From Caprella mutica (lineage: Eukaryota > Arthropoda > Malacostraca > Amphipoda > Caprellidae), in contig CANNZV010000325.1 of the NCBI GenBank assembly GCA_947561585.1, positions 186,001 through 250,000 on the forward strand: a stretch of 64,000 nt of DNA, given 5' to 3'. The notes below the pieces were generated by a model. It was not told where the DNA came from and did not search any database. It saw only the letters and a list, made by a program, of their open reading frames with translations. The position numbers were made by a program, and so were the translations under genes. Positions 35,301-46,525 of the stretch are shown one piece after another. How positions within the stretch are numbered: position 1 is the stretch's first letter; each line of letters opens with the position of its first letter.

Positions 35301-36075
35301 ATGATTTTGTATCTTTTATTTGCAAACAATAATAATATTATACACAATTTGAAAAATCTTGAATAGTTTAGTGTTGTTTTCCTTGATTTAAGAGTATTAA
35401 TTTATACCGGCATGAAATAGATAAAGTAAAAAACCTTCAACCTTGATGAGTTGATATGCATTTTTTAAATGACTAAATTAATTGAAAATTTTCAAATAAA
35501 GATTAATATTATTGTTGTTCCTGAACAATAATTCCTTTACAAATAATTTTCTAAAATTATTGATTAGGGTAAGTTACGAATTATTGGTCAGTACCACATC
35601 TTCGGTCATACAAGAAAAAACAATATAATTTTTTTTATTATTACACAGTGCTATCTAATAATAACAATTCTCATATTATTTTTTCTTATATGTCCGAAGA
35701 TGTTGCAATGACCGATAATTCGTAACTTACCCTAGGTTTATAAACTCACATGTTGTCTTATTTTCCTCCTAGCGGTGAGAAGTAATCGGGCCTGTCCCCT
35801 GCTCTTCTCTTTGAGGTCCAGTAGGGCCCGTCTGCTGCCCCCCACAGGACACTGGGCCCCACATGGGTCACTGGGCCTCTGGGGGGAATACTGTCTGCCA
35901 TTGCGGTGGGGGGAGGAGAATTTCCCCTGGTTGGGGGAGGAGAATTTCCCCTGGTGGGGGGAGGAGAATTTCCCCTGGTGGGGGGAGGAGCTGTAGCGTC
36001 TTTCGTAAGGGGGCACGGCACCTCCTTCCTCCGCCACTGACTCCAGTCTTCCCACCACAACCATCACTCGCACTC
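26318..36075 (-). CDS. Unidentified coiled-coil protein, two C-terminal exons
   Basis: Transcribed right to left. I place exons at 36075-35750 and 27595-26318. The donor CAACAT|GTGAGT and the acceptor TTGCAG join in phase 0 across an 8.2-kb intron. The first exon carries VRVMVVVGRLES, then three tandem GKFSSPHQ-like units and a basic helix (LLDLKEKSRGQARLLL, TARRKIRQH). The second continues that helix (VDLTGQLQRERDSTLRN, LLLLEANLRRRQDEL, EKDNTIRNQQRI) as a clear coiled coil of about 90 residues. A Ser/Asp/Asn-rich acidic region follows, then a basic tail with KRINKAKSRSLEELRGKLK before the TGA. The two exons give 533 residues. I do not recognise the family; a cytoskeletal or scaffold role would be only a guess from the coiled coil. 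Confidence 0.65.
27596..29037 (-). other. First part of satellite-bearing intron, no feature seen
   Basis: A+T-rich intronic sequence of the minus-strand gene. ORFs here lack codon or context support. Confidence 0.4.
29038..29197. mobile_element. GGGTAAG-family MITE (diverged)
   Basis: It starts GGGTAAGTTGCGAATTATC and ends with ATTCGTAACTTACCC. The arms are complementary at both ends with an A+T-rich middle. It sits in the large intron of the minus-strand gene. Confidence 0.7.
29198..29914. other. Intronic stretch, no feature seen
   Basis: A+T-rich DNA between a MITE and the first satellite array of the intron. Confidence 0.35.
29915..30472. repeat. CATATCTCACCATATCTAT minisatellite
   Basis: Short related words (CATATCTCACC, ATATCTATCCCATATATC, TCCCCATATCTATC) alternate with a partly regular 44-bp higher-order period between about 30190 and 30300. 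Confidence 0.85.
30585..33410. repeat. 30-bp satellite rich in TGACGTAA/TGACGCAA, about 90 units
   Basis: The unit contains GTCAGTACACTCTACTATGA followed by CGTAAAATGT or CGCAAAATGT. Shortened units of about 20 bp (CGCAATGACACACTCTAC) punctuate the array and become frequent at its right end. The marker variant TTGGGTCAGTATACT recurs at 31871, 32284 and 32517 with similar neighbours, which is evidence of segmental duplication inside the array. Long Cys/Thr-rich ORFs on the minus strand come from the period being a multiple of three. Confidence 0.95.
33411..34125. other. A+T-rich intronic stretch
   Basis: Very A+T-rich spacer between satellites. Nothing else is seen. Confidence 0.4.
34127..34708 (+). 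repeat. 23-bp minisatellite (GGGGATATTGTAAGGGATAG)
   Basis: About 25 copies, with variants TTTTAAGG, TTTTAATGG and TGTAAAGG at one site. Two G runs per unit lie on the plus strand. Confidence 0.95.
34709..35020 (+). repeat. 16-bp minisatellite (ATAAGTGTTATTGTAT)
   Basis: About 19 units directly abut the 23-bp array. A central block has C in place of T (ATACAAGTG), while the outer units read ATATAAGTG. Confidence 0.95.
35021..35566. other. Intronic spacer, no feature seen
   Basis: A+T-rich sequence of the minus-strand intron between the satellites and a MITE. Confidence 0.35.
35567..35732. mobile_element. GGGTAAG-family MITE, well preserved, TA duplication
   Basis: The arms begin GGGTAAGTTACGAATTAT and include CATCTTCGGTCATA. 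The right arm is the near-exact complement, ending in CTTACCC. TA lies immediately outside each end, as expected for a Tc1/mariner-type insertion. It ends 17 bp from the donor of the exon at 36075-35750, so it lies in the immediate downstream intron. Confidence 0.8.
35895..35995 (-). repeat. In-frame 24-bp coding repeat (GKFSSPHQ)
   Basis: Three near-identical units containing GGAGGAGAATTTCCCCTGG lie inside the coding exon of the minus-strand gene. They encode Ser/Pro-rich GKFSSPHQ and GKFSSPNQ. Confidence 0.8.
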
Positions 36076-36357
36076 CTGGTGGAGAGAGGGAGAATTAACT
36101 TATTAATAACTCAATGGAAATGTCATTAACATTTTAAATGCAGAGAAAAGAAAAAAGTTAATAAAGAGCAATTAGATAAATGATTGAGTTACAAAAAACG
36201 GCATTGGAAGAAGCCATTGTCACAAGTACCATCACTTAACTAAATAACAGTGCCACAGTGTACCATCACCACAAAAGAAAGTGATTTTCTATGGCCCCAC
36301 TATAACTTACTCACTGGGTAGTAGTAGAGAAGTATAGTGTAGAGGCTTATATTATCT

Positions 36358-36970
36358 TCAGTACATCCGTTAGTACAGCACATCAGTTAGTACAGTACAT
36401 CAGTTAGTACAGTACATCAGTTAGTACAGTACATCAGTTAGTACAGTACATCAGTTAGTACAGTACATCAGTTAGTACAGTACATCAGTTAGTACAGCAC
36501 ATCAGTTAGTACAGCACATCAGTTAGTACAGTACATCAGTTAGTACAGTACATCAGTTAGTACAGTACATCAGTTAGTACAGTACATTAGTTAGTACAGT
36601 ACATCAGTTAGTACAGTACATCAGTTAGTACAGCACATCAGTTAGTACAGCACATCAGTTAGTACAGTACATCAGTTAGTACAGTACATCAGTTAGTACA
36701 GTACATCAGTTAGAACAGCCATCAGTTAGTACAGTACATCAGTTAGTACAGTACATCAGTTAGTACAGTACATCAGTTAGTACAGTACATCAGTTAGAAC
36801 AGTACATCAGTTAGTACAGTACATCAGTTAGTACAGTACATCAGTTAGTACAGTACATCAGTCAGTACAGTACATCAATTAGTACAGTACATCAGTTAGT
36901 ACAGTACATCAGTTAGTACAGTACATCAGTTAGTACAGTACATCAGTTAGTACAGTACATCAGTTGGTAT
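36358..36970 (+). repeat. 17-bp minisatellite (CAGTTAGTACAGTACAT)
   Basis: About 36 copies with very few substitutions (GCACAT for GTACAT, GAACAG for GTACAG). It is a recent, homogeneous array. Confidence 0.95.
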
Positions 36971-37189
36971 ACATACAGTATATAATGGAAAAGATTCAAA
37001 CTCAACGGGAAATCCATATTATTATGAGGTTATTTAAACTCAACGTTGAAGGTTTAGATAGATAGCTGAAATAGAAAGACGGTATCCAACATACAACTAT
37101 TGGTCATAAAATTCATTGTCAGGTCGAAGTTTTCCACCTTTCTCCTGATGATGAATAGAAATCTTTCTATTCGAAAGCTTGAAACCTGA

Positions 37190-37385
37190 TAAAATATATA
37201 CAGTATACAGTTGGTATATACAGTATATAGTTGGTATATATACAGTATACAGTTGGTATATACAGTATATAGTTGGTATATATACAGTATACAGTTGGTA
37301 TCTATACAGTATACAGTTGGTATCTATACAGTATACAGTTGGTATCTATACAGTATATAGTTGGTATATATACATTATATAGTTT
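37190..37385 (+). repeat. TATACAGTATACAGTTGG minisatellite
   Basis: About nine units of 20-22 bp, alternating GTATACAG with GTATATAG. It contains nested GTATAC palindromes. Confidence 0.9.
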
Positions 37386-38550
37386 GACCATGACCCTCAA
37401 ATGGTGATATTGAAATCATTTGATAGTTATAATTAAAGTTCCATCACAGTCATTAAATGAATAGCTTTGTTATAACCAGTACAGTGACTCGCTGGAGAAA
37501 TGGACATGCTGCAAACGACTGTACACTGCGAACACGAGCAATGACTTTGGTAGAGAAATATTAGACGAACTTGAAGGGACGATACTGTGAGCAAACGGTT
37601 ACAGCTGCATTTAAGACAAATATGAACATAGTGATGAAGTGAACACGTGACATGGTAAATAGAAAGAAATAGTTGGGATGAAGCGCTTATAAAATAGATT
37701 GCAGAAGTAGTCAAACTACGTCATTAGATAAATCTAAAATTATATTTTCTATTAGGATGAATTTAAATATAATTTATTAACATAATAGCCTTCACTACAT
37801 TTTTTTTAAATTGTACCAATTATAATACAAACCTTATGTTCTAATACATTATTCCTCAATGTATGAATGAAATATAAGTGAAATTAATATAACTTTAGAA
37901 GTAATGCAATATTTTAACTTAACTGTGACGTATTTAACTACATCGAGTTGTGGGCTATGTTGTACCCTTCATAGTTCTACTACCTTCATTGTGTATCCTG
38001 GGATGAGGGATCAACTTGACTTGTTTGAATGTATCTCTACACACAGAGAAAGGATTAGTTGAATCAAATCAAATTTGATTTGTTTTGACTCATATGAATG
38101 GGTTATTTTTGCGCCTACCTACGTGGTGAGTTGCAGGTACTACTTAAAATTAGTTAAACTGACGTGGGTTAAAACAAAACAGTCGTTTTGACTCACTCCT
38201 AAACTTAAAAAAAGTTGCGCCAACTCGCATAGTAAGTTAATTTATACACCAAATACATTGGATTAACAGTCGTTGTGAGTTACTACAATACACTCTGTCA
38301 TAGTTGTTTTAACACACGTGAAAACATGAATAAAGTCCAACCAACTCAAGGAATAAATTGATTAAAAGCATAAATTGATGACCCATTAGATATGAGTAAA
38401 CTTTTTTCTCTGTGTAATTTAGAAAACTCTGTTAATTTTACTTGCTGTAACACTGAAGAAATAAGGACACAATTAAGATTACTTTACAATTAAAATGTTA
38501 TTATTGACAACTAAATAGAACTTATAGAAGAGATATGTAGTATGTTATTT
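37386..38550. other. Stretch without recognised feature
   Basis: A 93-codon minus-strand ORF (37433-37714) lacks splice or family support. The rest is A+T-rich. Confidence 0.35.
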
Positions 38551-38551
38551 G

Positions 38552-38705
38552 TAAGATAACATTACTACAGTATTCATATGTACGATCACATTACTACAGT
38601 ATTCATATGTACGATCACATTACTACAGTATTCATATGTACGATCACATTACTACAGTATTCATATGTACGATCACACTACTACAGTATCCATATGTACG
38701 ATCGA
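38552..38705 (+). repeat. 29-bp minisatellite, about five units
   Basis: The unit contains GATCACATTACTACAGTATT then CATATGTAC. The last unit carries CACTACTACAGTATCC. Confidence 0.9.
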
Positions 38706-39199
38706 ACTATAAATTACCACTCAACATTATATTAAAAAATATTATTTGGTGCAAAATATATAAAACACGATTTATTACTAGAGGGTGAAAACATGGCATA
38801 TTAAAGTAATTAAACATTAAAATGATTAAATAATTAATACATAAATTGAAGGCTGACCCAACGGATCACGAGTAGCGTGAATATAGGAAATAATAACAAT
38901 TAGCTAAAATGAAGAATTATGGAAAAATGAATGATGAAATTATAACATTTTATAAAGAGTCATTGGCATCATCATTATCAACATTTGATTATGAATGGTT
39001 AATAACAAATAATGGAAATGAAGTTTGAATAGTTGTTTCTGCAGCGAAAAGGTCTAACGCGAGAAGACGTTAAATAACTTGCATGCACTCATTCATGAGC
39101 AAAGTGCAACTCATGCACTGGTAATTAGGTGCAGACAATGCACAGGAGTGCATCTATTCTTAGTGCACTGCACTGAACATCAGATAAGACACGTCTCGG

Positions 39200-39420
39200 C
39201 AATTTAGAGCAGAAAAAAACTGCAGTAATATTTTGGAGCAGAAAAAATCTGCCGCAAACAGCATTATTTTGAGTAGAAATAAACTACTGCAAACTGCAGC
39301 AGTATTTTGAAGCAGAAAAAAACTGCCCCAAACTTCAATACTATTTTAGAGCAGAAAAAGACTGCCGTAAACTACAATACCATTTCAGAGCAAAGATTAA
39401 CTGCCGCAAACTGCAGTAAC
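39200..39420 (+). repeat. Degenerate repeat (GAGCAGAAAAAAACTGCCGC), about six units
   Basis: Diverged units of roughly 37 bp each hold a GAGCAGAAAAA stretch, ACTGCCGCAAACTGCAG and an ATTTT spacer. It is older than the neighbouring arrays. Confidence 0.7.
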
Positions 39421-39944
39421 ATCAGATAATAGAACTAGTGACTAAAGACAATAAATTTACACCTTATGGCAATGAAATGCTATATAAATACCTAATAAAT
39501 AATATTATACAAACCAGTCTGTTAAATGTCAAATAAATTCAGATTAATATAAGGCACTAATCAAAGAAGGTGAAAGATTACAAACACCAACATTTAATCA
39601 TTTACAAATTATATACAAAACAATTCCTTCATAACATTAACATAAAAATATATGGCAATTAGATAATTCTTTAAGAACTGTTAATATCTAAACTCTATAA
39701 AATTATCCATACATTTATTCAAATTATACTAAACTAAGATAGTCTACCACTGACGAACATATGAAAACAGTTCAAAAAGTGGTAGAGTTTCCAATATCAT
39801 TAATTATCAGAGCAGATCGAAGGCTCTAACAGTTACGCAGATGATGTGAGTCGAACTTGAGCAGAGAATATCTGCCATGCTTCGCTGCTTTGTGGAAACG
39901 CTAGCAACTTAGCATTGACTGCATCTGGTGTGGAGGGGGGAATT

Positions 39945-40110
39945 GAAGGGCTGAATTTAAAGGGTTGTATTGCATTTGTAGAGTTAATTGAATTTGAAAA
40001 ATTGAATCGAAATTGAAGGGTTGAATTGAAGGATTGAAATTGAAGGGCTGAATTGAAGGGTTGAATTTGAAGGGCTGAATTGAATTTGAAGGGTTAAATT
40101 GAACAGGTCA
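39945..40110 (+). repeat. GGGTTGAATTGAATTTGAA short repeat
   Basis: An irregular array of GAAGGGTTGAATT and GAAGGGCTGAATT words with variable spacing. Confidence 0.75.
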
Positions 40111-41940
40111 TACCTCTCAAACTTTATATTCACTATTTTTCAATAACTTTACAATATTCTCTATCATAACCAGACTACTCTACAAAATAAGTTAACAAAT
40201 ATTATGATATAACATGATATTTATTCCTAGCAAGAAAATAAACAATTCATTTATTTAAAACACATACCTAATCATTTTATTAGTAATTTGGATATATGAA
40301 ATATTTTATAGATAACATTATTATAGTTTGTTATATATGCTATATAGTATTTTAATGCGTTAAATTAACATATATATCTATAATGTGAATCTCTAAGTGA
40401 GAGTAACGTTCAGAACGTTAATGTATGCCATATATTAGCATTGGTAACTAGTTAATAAATCATACACAGCATTCCTACCTAATTTAATTAGCATAACAGA
40501 TAAAGCATAATCAGTTAGATTTAATGAGTCGTTAATGGCGAACATTGACAGGTTATTTTGGAGAGAAATTTCGCACCGAATAATTTGATCTGTAGTATAC
40601 TGTAGTTAATTCTCACTATAACCGTAACCAACTCTTTGAAACTATTTAATATACTAACTTTTAGTAACTGATTTTAATGTAAAACAAATTTGAAAAAATA
40701 ACACTAAAATACGAAAATAAGTTAACATATGTAGTATACACTTTTTATTGTGTAACACTGTATAATAGTGTATATGAACTGTTGCAGAAAAATAGATACT
40801 ACAATAATTCATTCGGAAAATTAAACTTCACTTTCTGTTCAAAAGATGTTCTATTGTTTGAAGTTAAATATATAAATCAAATTTAACCTGTCTATCACAG
40901 CTAAAATTACCATTTTACAAACTATTGAAGTCTGCAGTTTTTTTAAAAGGAACAATAGAGACGAAATAGATTTTTTATAGATTTGATATTTCTGCTCATG
41001 GTTCACACGCAAAATTCGAATGCCTTTAACTTCTACTCTAAAAAAGACAAAACAATTAGCTACCCTTTGTATCTATTCAGATATGTGCTATCTACACATA
41101 ACATGTGAAAGCTGTTTATTAGTTTATACACATTCTTACTAAGATGATTCCCTGCTAGTTATTTGATGCAGATTAAGTAGTTAAGTGCACTTAGTTCACC
41201 AAAGTGGAACGGATCTGCAGTCGAGATTTTAAACTAAATGCAATACTTTCTTTGCTTCCATTTATTGTAAGCTAAGATATATCTTAGTGAATAATAATCT
41301 CGTAGAAATAAAGTAGCCAAATAATAGTTAACAAATGAAAACTTATTAATAAGTAGAATGATTTCAGTTATACAAATTAAAATATGAGATACAAATTTTT
41401 GAAACGGTAAAATCAGTCAAATCAACTGGTTGACTCCAGTGTTAAAGTTAAACAGTCGAAAGAAGTTTAACTACTAAGTACAAAATATCCCTAGGAAGGA
41501 CAGGAGTGTCCTTAGATGGTCACATACTACCTTGAGGTTAACATACTCTTGATAGGACAGCTCACAGGAGTACCTGATCACTCCAAATAACTGTTAGTTC
41601 GACTAAATATTGGTATTAGGCAGCCTATGGTTATTTGGGTGGTAGCTTAACGGAGTACCAGGCCTTCCCACAATTAGTGCTGTGACGTCACACAGATACT
41701 CTTACCTCATTGGTTGAGATGAAAAGTAACAACTGGAAATATTATGTAAGTATTATGTAAATAATGCATTACCAGTACTTTCCTATCAATTTCATATTAC
41801 CAAAAGAATTAACTATTTGTTAAAAACAATTTGAATGATATAAATGTTAAAAATTCACTTTTTATTTTGCACAGAAAGGACTCTATTCCTTCGCAATGGA
41901 AATAATAATAATAGATAATAATAAGAGACTGACCGATGAA
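40111..41940. other. Stretch without recognised feature
   Basis: A+T-rich. No exon or RNA gene is supported on either strand. If the minus-strand gene extends as proposed, this is intron. Confidence 0.35.
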
Positions 41941-41945
41941 CTTAC

Positions 41946-41992
41946 CACCAAACAACTGTAGCGCCGGATGTGGACCTAGCGGAGAAATGAAC
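41946..41992 (-). CDS. Candidate 47-bp exon of the minus-strand coiled-coil gene
   Basis: The donor GGTG|GTAAGT is good; the acceptor (AAAG, with satellite DNA behind it) is weak. Read in phase it encodes FISPLGPHPALQLFG. It links to the exon at 36075-35750 without frame change to give FGGVRVMVVVGRLES. It is accepted only because the phases on both sides agree. Confidence 0.3.
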
Positions 41993-42007
41993 CTTTCTTA
42001 ATAGTAA

Positions 42008-42375
42008 CGCTACTTGTCACTGTGACAAGTAGAGCTACTTGTCACTGTTACAAGTAGAGCTACTTGTCACTGTTACAAGTAGAGCTACTTGTCACTGTTA
42101 CTAGTAGAGCTACTTGTCACTGTTACAAGTAGAGCTACTTGTCACTGTTACAAGTAGAGCTACTTGTCACTGTTACAAGTAGTGCTACTTGTCACTGTTA
42201 CTTGTAGTGCTACTTGTCACTGTTACTAGTAGTGCTACTTGTCACTGTTACTAGTAGAGCTACTTGTCACTGTTACAAGTATAGCTACTTGTCACTGTTA
42301 CAAGTAGTGCTACTTGTCACTGTTACTTGTAGTGCTACTTGTCACTGTTACTAGTAGTGCTACTTGTCACTGTTC
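42008..42375 (+). repeat. 25-bp hairpin minisatellite
   Basis: About 15 units contain ACTTGTCACTGTTACAAGT, an imperfect palindrome with a 6-bp outer stem ACTTGT/ACAAGT, separated by AGAGCT or AGTGCT. Most variation is in the second half of the palindrome (CTAGT or CTTGT for CAAGT). Confidence 0.95.
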
Positions 42376-42510
42376 TCTGTAGTGTTCCTTTACTGTTCTC
42401 TCTAGTGTTTCTTCACTGTTCTCTCTAGTGTTCCTTTACTGTTCTCTCTACTGTTCCTTTACTGTTCTCTCTAGTGTTCTCATACTGTTCTCACTAGTGT
42501 TCCTTCACGT
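42376..42510 (+). repeat. 23-bp minisatellite (TGTTCTCTCTAGTGTTCCTT)
   Basis: About six units directly continue from the hairpin array, with which they share the CACTGTT junction word. It is pyrimidine-rich. Confidence 0.85.
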
Positions 42511-42639
42511 TACCGTGACGTACAGTTAGGATAATAGATTCCTATTCAGGACCAATGGCCGATCACAGACCAATGCTTTCCTTAAATCTAGGGACACTCA
42601 ACTTCAAGGTATTGGATACGATCCAGTGAACCAAACCGC

Positions 42640-42960
42640 TAGATATTACTGGATAGATAATTGTATCTAACCGCTAGAAATTAGTGGATAGATAATTGTA
42701 TCTAACCGCTAGATATCAGTGGATAGATAATTGTATCTAACCGCTAGAAATTAGTGGATAGATAATTGTATCTAACCGCTAGATATTAGTGGATAGATAT
42801 TATTGTATCTAACCGCTAGATGTTTCTGGATAGATAATAGTATCTAACCGCTAGATATCAGTGGATAGATAATTGTATCTAACCGCTAAATATCAGTGGA
42901 TAGATAATTGTATCTAACCGCTAGAAATTAGTGGATAGATAATTGTATCTAAGAGGATAG
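42640..42960 (+). repeat. 35-bp minisatellite (CCGCTAGAAATTAGTGGATA)
   Basis: About nine units. Each contains GATAGATAATTGTATC; variants are AAATTAG, ATATCAG and ATATTAG after CTAG. Confidence 0.95.
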
Positions 42961-43530
42961 TTAGATACAAAGTTATCTTAAGGTTGCTATGCTACATTAG
43001 ATACGATAATTGTTAATAGATTGTTCAGGTTTTGAATCATCTCTTAGGAAGTCAACCATGACTTATGATTTATGTACTTAAAGTCATACAGATGACTTAG
43101 TAAGCCATAAGACTAATAAGTCATTTATATGACTTAATGGTACGAGTAATTCAGAAAAGCACACCAACATTAGTTCAATTTCTAATGCTATGTTGATGCC
43201 TGTGAAGTATTTCTGCAATGAGTTTGACAATTTAAACTGTAAATAGTATAACAATTTAGATTGTAAATAGTATTACAATAAGATGGACTAATCTGTAAGA
43301 AGAGTCTCAGTAGCCTGCACCATAATGCGATAATGTGTTGGTTTGCCACAAGATGGTGAGTCTGGGGCCTTTAGGGGATGTACTGCAAATTAGAGTAACA
43401 GCAGGTGTTAAACGATTGAAAAGGGAACTAAAAGTGCATTGGCACGTTAAACCTCAGGTGTTAAAAAACTTCTTAGCAGACGAAAGTATGTACCCTTAAT
43501 TTTTCAATATTCAAATTACTGACAAGTTAT
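42961..43530. other. Stretch with palindromic TAAGTCAT words
   Basis: Around 43050-43140, ATGACTTA and TAAGTCAT words recur in both orientations. No gene is seen. Confidence 0.4.
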
Positions 43531-43835
43531 TACCTTCGAAGAAGGCGGAGGGTAATGTTTTGGGTAACATTTACTTATTTATCATCTTGTTATTCGCATA
43601 ACGTAAAAGAATTCAACCAAATTGCCTGAAATTTGGTGGAACGATTGGTCCTTATCCAGTTACCAGTTTGTTAGATTTTGAGAGAGAACGGGGCAAAGGT
43701 TAAAGTCAAGATCATTTATAACTCAGGATTATCGGATGGTCAAGGCCATTTATAAGTGGTGGCGAGGGTATGCGCTCTACCGAGTGCCCGTTTTAGTTTG
43801 CTAAATGGATTTGGTATTTGCTACTTATATGGATA
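43531..43835 (+). repeat. Probable interspersed repeat of unknown class
   Basis: This block has a base composition and texture unlike its flanks (for example GAAGGCGGAGGGTAATG, CTGAAATTTGGTGGAACG, GGGTATGCGCTCTACCGAG). It looks to me like a dispersed repeat. No second copy exists in the window and no protein is recognisable. Confidence 0.4.
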
Positions 43836-44049
43836 GTGAATTCTTTTAATTTTATAACAACAGCCAACAAGAAACCTCATGAATAATTAATATCGGTTGA
43901 TAAAGTGATCTCACTGTGTAGTTATTTCCCAGAGAGATCTATGAGACACCCACAGTACACTTACACTGACTAGACTGTGAATGAACTAGTTGGTTACAGA
44001 GGTGTGATGTCATACCTACAGGACATATTGGGATTCAATGACTGGGAAA

Positions 44050-44190
44050 ATGGATACAAATGAAGCTTAATATGATAGTATATATCGTCATATACCTATG
44101 AGATATACATATAGCTACCTATAGTATATACATATACCTATAAAAGATGATCATATACCTATAATATATACATATACATGCATACCTATG
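44050..44190 (+). repeat. ATATACCTAT simple-repeat tract
   Basis: Degenerate runs of ATATACATATACCTATA. Confidence 0.7.
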
Positions 44191-44316
44191 CATTTCTATG
44201 ATAACATCTTGCTATGCACGTATTTATTTTGCTAGTTTACGCAGTTTCCCTACCGGTCCATTATCACAGTCCATCAATTGGTTGGCGCAGAGGTTCGTCC
44301 GGTCCGTTCACCTTAC

Positions 44317-44417
44317 CTGTACCGTATCGGCGCACCCATTACGATCCTATTCCGATAAATTAGCGGAAAACGGGACTGGTTCCGCAGATTATGCAGTCGA
44401 TAGGACAAGTTAAACAT
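44317..44417 (-). CDS. Candidate first coding exon of the minus-strand gene
   Basis: Reading on the minus strand, ATG at 44417-44415 follows an in-frame TAA and opens 33 codons plus two bases, ending at a strong donor ACAG|GTAAGG. The predicted peptide begins MFNLSYRLHNLRNQ and ends IVMGAPIRY. The exon sits in a local G+C-rich island that stands out from its flanks. Its phase fits the candidate exon at 41992-41946. Joining all the proposed exons would give 583 residues. There is no homology support. Confidence 0.3.
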
Positions 44418-45329
44418 GTACGCAGGTATTAGCAGTATTTATTGAGGCTATTGTTATATAGGAGGCATTTATGGAAAGGGAAGAAATTGAATTACTGTTA
44501 CTAATTGAAGAACATGGCCAGCACACGTTAAAAAGTTTGCTGTATATATTAGGTAAGGCACTGACGAACATTATACTACACTGTTGTATGATTTATTCAA
44601 TTTTAGTGTAGGGTTTTGCATGTTCTACATGTGGATAGGGAATTCTCATTTCTTTTGCATATCAATATCCAAGGAATAGATGATATAAATAGTTTAAAAG
44701 AAAAGGTGTCATTTAGTTATTATAGGAAGAGGATTTAAATCTACAATAATAACTAGAGTATAATTGTAGATAAGGTAACAACAGATATATACCACAATAT
44801 AGCTATATAATATTATAAGGTATACCTTCCCACTCAGAAAAATATATAGTTAGCAGATCGTCTGTTATTGTCCATTATGAACAATATTGACCGTATTTTA
44901 TATCGTAAAATATAATTTAAAATATTATCGTTGAGACTATAACTGTTTTAAATTTATTATAAACTATTATTAAATTCACCACCGTAGTCAGGTAATCTTT
45001 TTATCATAGATTATGATAATTACCGATGGTCGCCTTTAACTTTTTGCCTGGGTACGATCTGAAGAAACTGGAATACTGAATTGGAGACATTTTGATTTCT
45101 TAACATTTACTCTGATTTCATTGGAAGAAATTCCTGAGAAACAATAGGGGCTAAAATAGCACATCACTGCAGTGCTATTCCTACCAAAGACACAAACCGA
45201 GTGACATTTACTGATGTGAAGCCATATCAACAAATACCAAAGAAATAAATAAAAGCAACCTGGCAATGCATGGTGTGCCTTATTTGTCTCACAGCTACCT
45301 AAATAAATGCAATGGGCTTATAATTATTT
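44418..45329. other. Stretch without recognised feature
   Basis: A+T-rich. A 76-codon minus ORF (45036-45266) has no support. Confidence 0.35.
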
Positions 45330-45708
45330 AGTCCATTAATGTTAAGTCCATTAATATTAAGTCCATTAATATTAAGTCCATTAATATTAAGTCCATTAAT
45401 ATCAAGTCCATTAATATTAAGTCCATTAATATTAAGTCCATTAATATCAAGTCCAATAATATCAAGTCCATTAATATCAAGTCCATTAATATCAAGTCCA
45501 TTAATGTCAAGTCCATTAATATCAAGTCCATTAATATCAAGTCCATTAATGTTAAATCCATTAATATTAAGTCCATTAATATCAAGTCCATTAATATCAA
45601 GTCCATTAATGTTAAATCCATTAATATTAAGTCCATTAATATCAAGTCCATTAATATCAAGTCCATTAATATCAAGTCCATTAATATTAATCCATTAATA
45701 TTATTAAT
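45330..45708 (+). repeat. 15-bp minisatellite (AAGTCCATTAATATT)
   Basis: About 25 units, mainly variants AATATT, AATATC and AATGTT. Long ORFs on both strands arise because 15 is a multiple of three. Confidence 0.95.
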
Positions 45709-46020
45709 AAGTTAACAATAACTAAAAAATAAAAACTAGTTCCTGCCTATATTAGAATATATTGAGCAAAAATGCATGTAATTTTAAACGATACTTTAAC
45801 TGATAAAACAATATACAAAAAAAAATACTAAATTTTCATGTACATATATTATATATATAAAGAGAAAATTAATACAGATATAATCAGTTACTAATATTTT
45901 TTGCATAATACACATTATTATACAAAAATACCATATTGGAATATTATCACAGTGATCACATACACCTGTGAGCAATTACCATTTGGCTCAGATACACCTC
46001 TGTGCAGTGTTTACGTGGGT
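45709..46020. other. A+T-rich spacer
   Basis: No feature is seen. Confidence 0.35.
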
Positions 46021-46125
46021 AGGGACCTTTTGACCCCTGGGGGGTGGGGCGGGGGGTTATCCCAATGCACACACATATGTTACTACTAAATATACAATAG
46101 GGAGGGGAGGGGGGGGGGGTGTACC
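46021..46125 (+). other. G-run cluster, G-quadruplex candidate
   Basis: Two groups of G runs (GGGGGGTGGGGCGGGGGG at about 46038-46056, and GGGAGGGGAGGG followed by a longer G run at about 46100-46120) stand out in an A+T-rich neighbourhood. Confidence 0.7.
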
Positions 46126-46460
46126 AGGGTATGATGGTAAAACAACGTAACTACCTATTGGTGATATTTACTAGGGTTATAGGGTAGGTAAATAGGGTAG
46201 ATAGGGTAAATAATAGGGTTATTGTAAACTTGCAATGCAGGTGGTGCATAGGGTGTGTACCTAATAGATAACAACTGCATTGGGAAATACTAACGCTATA
46301 TGCATATCACTGCAATTAAAAGAACCATTGTAAAATGATACAGAAAGCTTTCTCTGGTTTAGATGCAATAGAATCTGTGATGAATGATGTCACTATAATT
46401 TAACTAGATAGACTTTGTAACATTTTTCGACTATTCTCTCTTGGCTTACCTAGCCAATTA

Positions 46461-46525
46461 GGGTAAGTTACGCATTATTGGTCAGTTCCACATCTTCGGT
46501 CATATAAGATATATATATATAACAT
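46461..46525 (+). mobile_element. Solo left arm of GGGTAAG-family MITE
   Basis: It begins TA|GGGTAAGTTACGCATTATTG and contains CACATCTTCGGTCATATAAG, then runs into an AT dinucleotide tract. The right arm is missing. Confidence 0.7.

Noticed and set aside
35738..36073. Kinesin motor start suggested by VRVMVVVGRLES
   Set aside because: No P-loop or switch motifs follow. The next residues are Ser/Pro repeats and a coiled coil.
37433..37714. 93-codon minus-strand ORF as an upstream exon of the coiled-coil gene
   Set aside because: No acceptor/donor pair in matching phase, and the composition is not coding-like.
44198..44413. Plus-strand 71-codon ORF
   Set aside because: It overlaps the better supported minus-strand candidate exon, which has an ATG after an in-frame stop and a strong donor.
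45328..45698. MDLIL and SPLI repeat ORFs on opposite strands
   Set aside because: They come from a 15-bp satellite.
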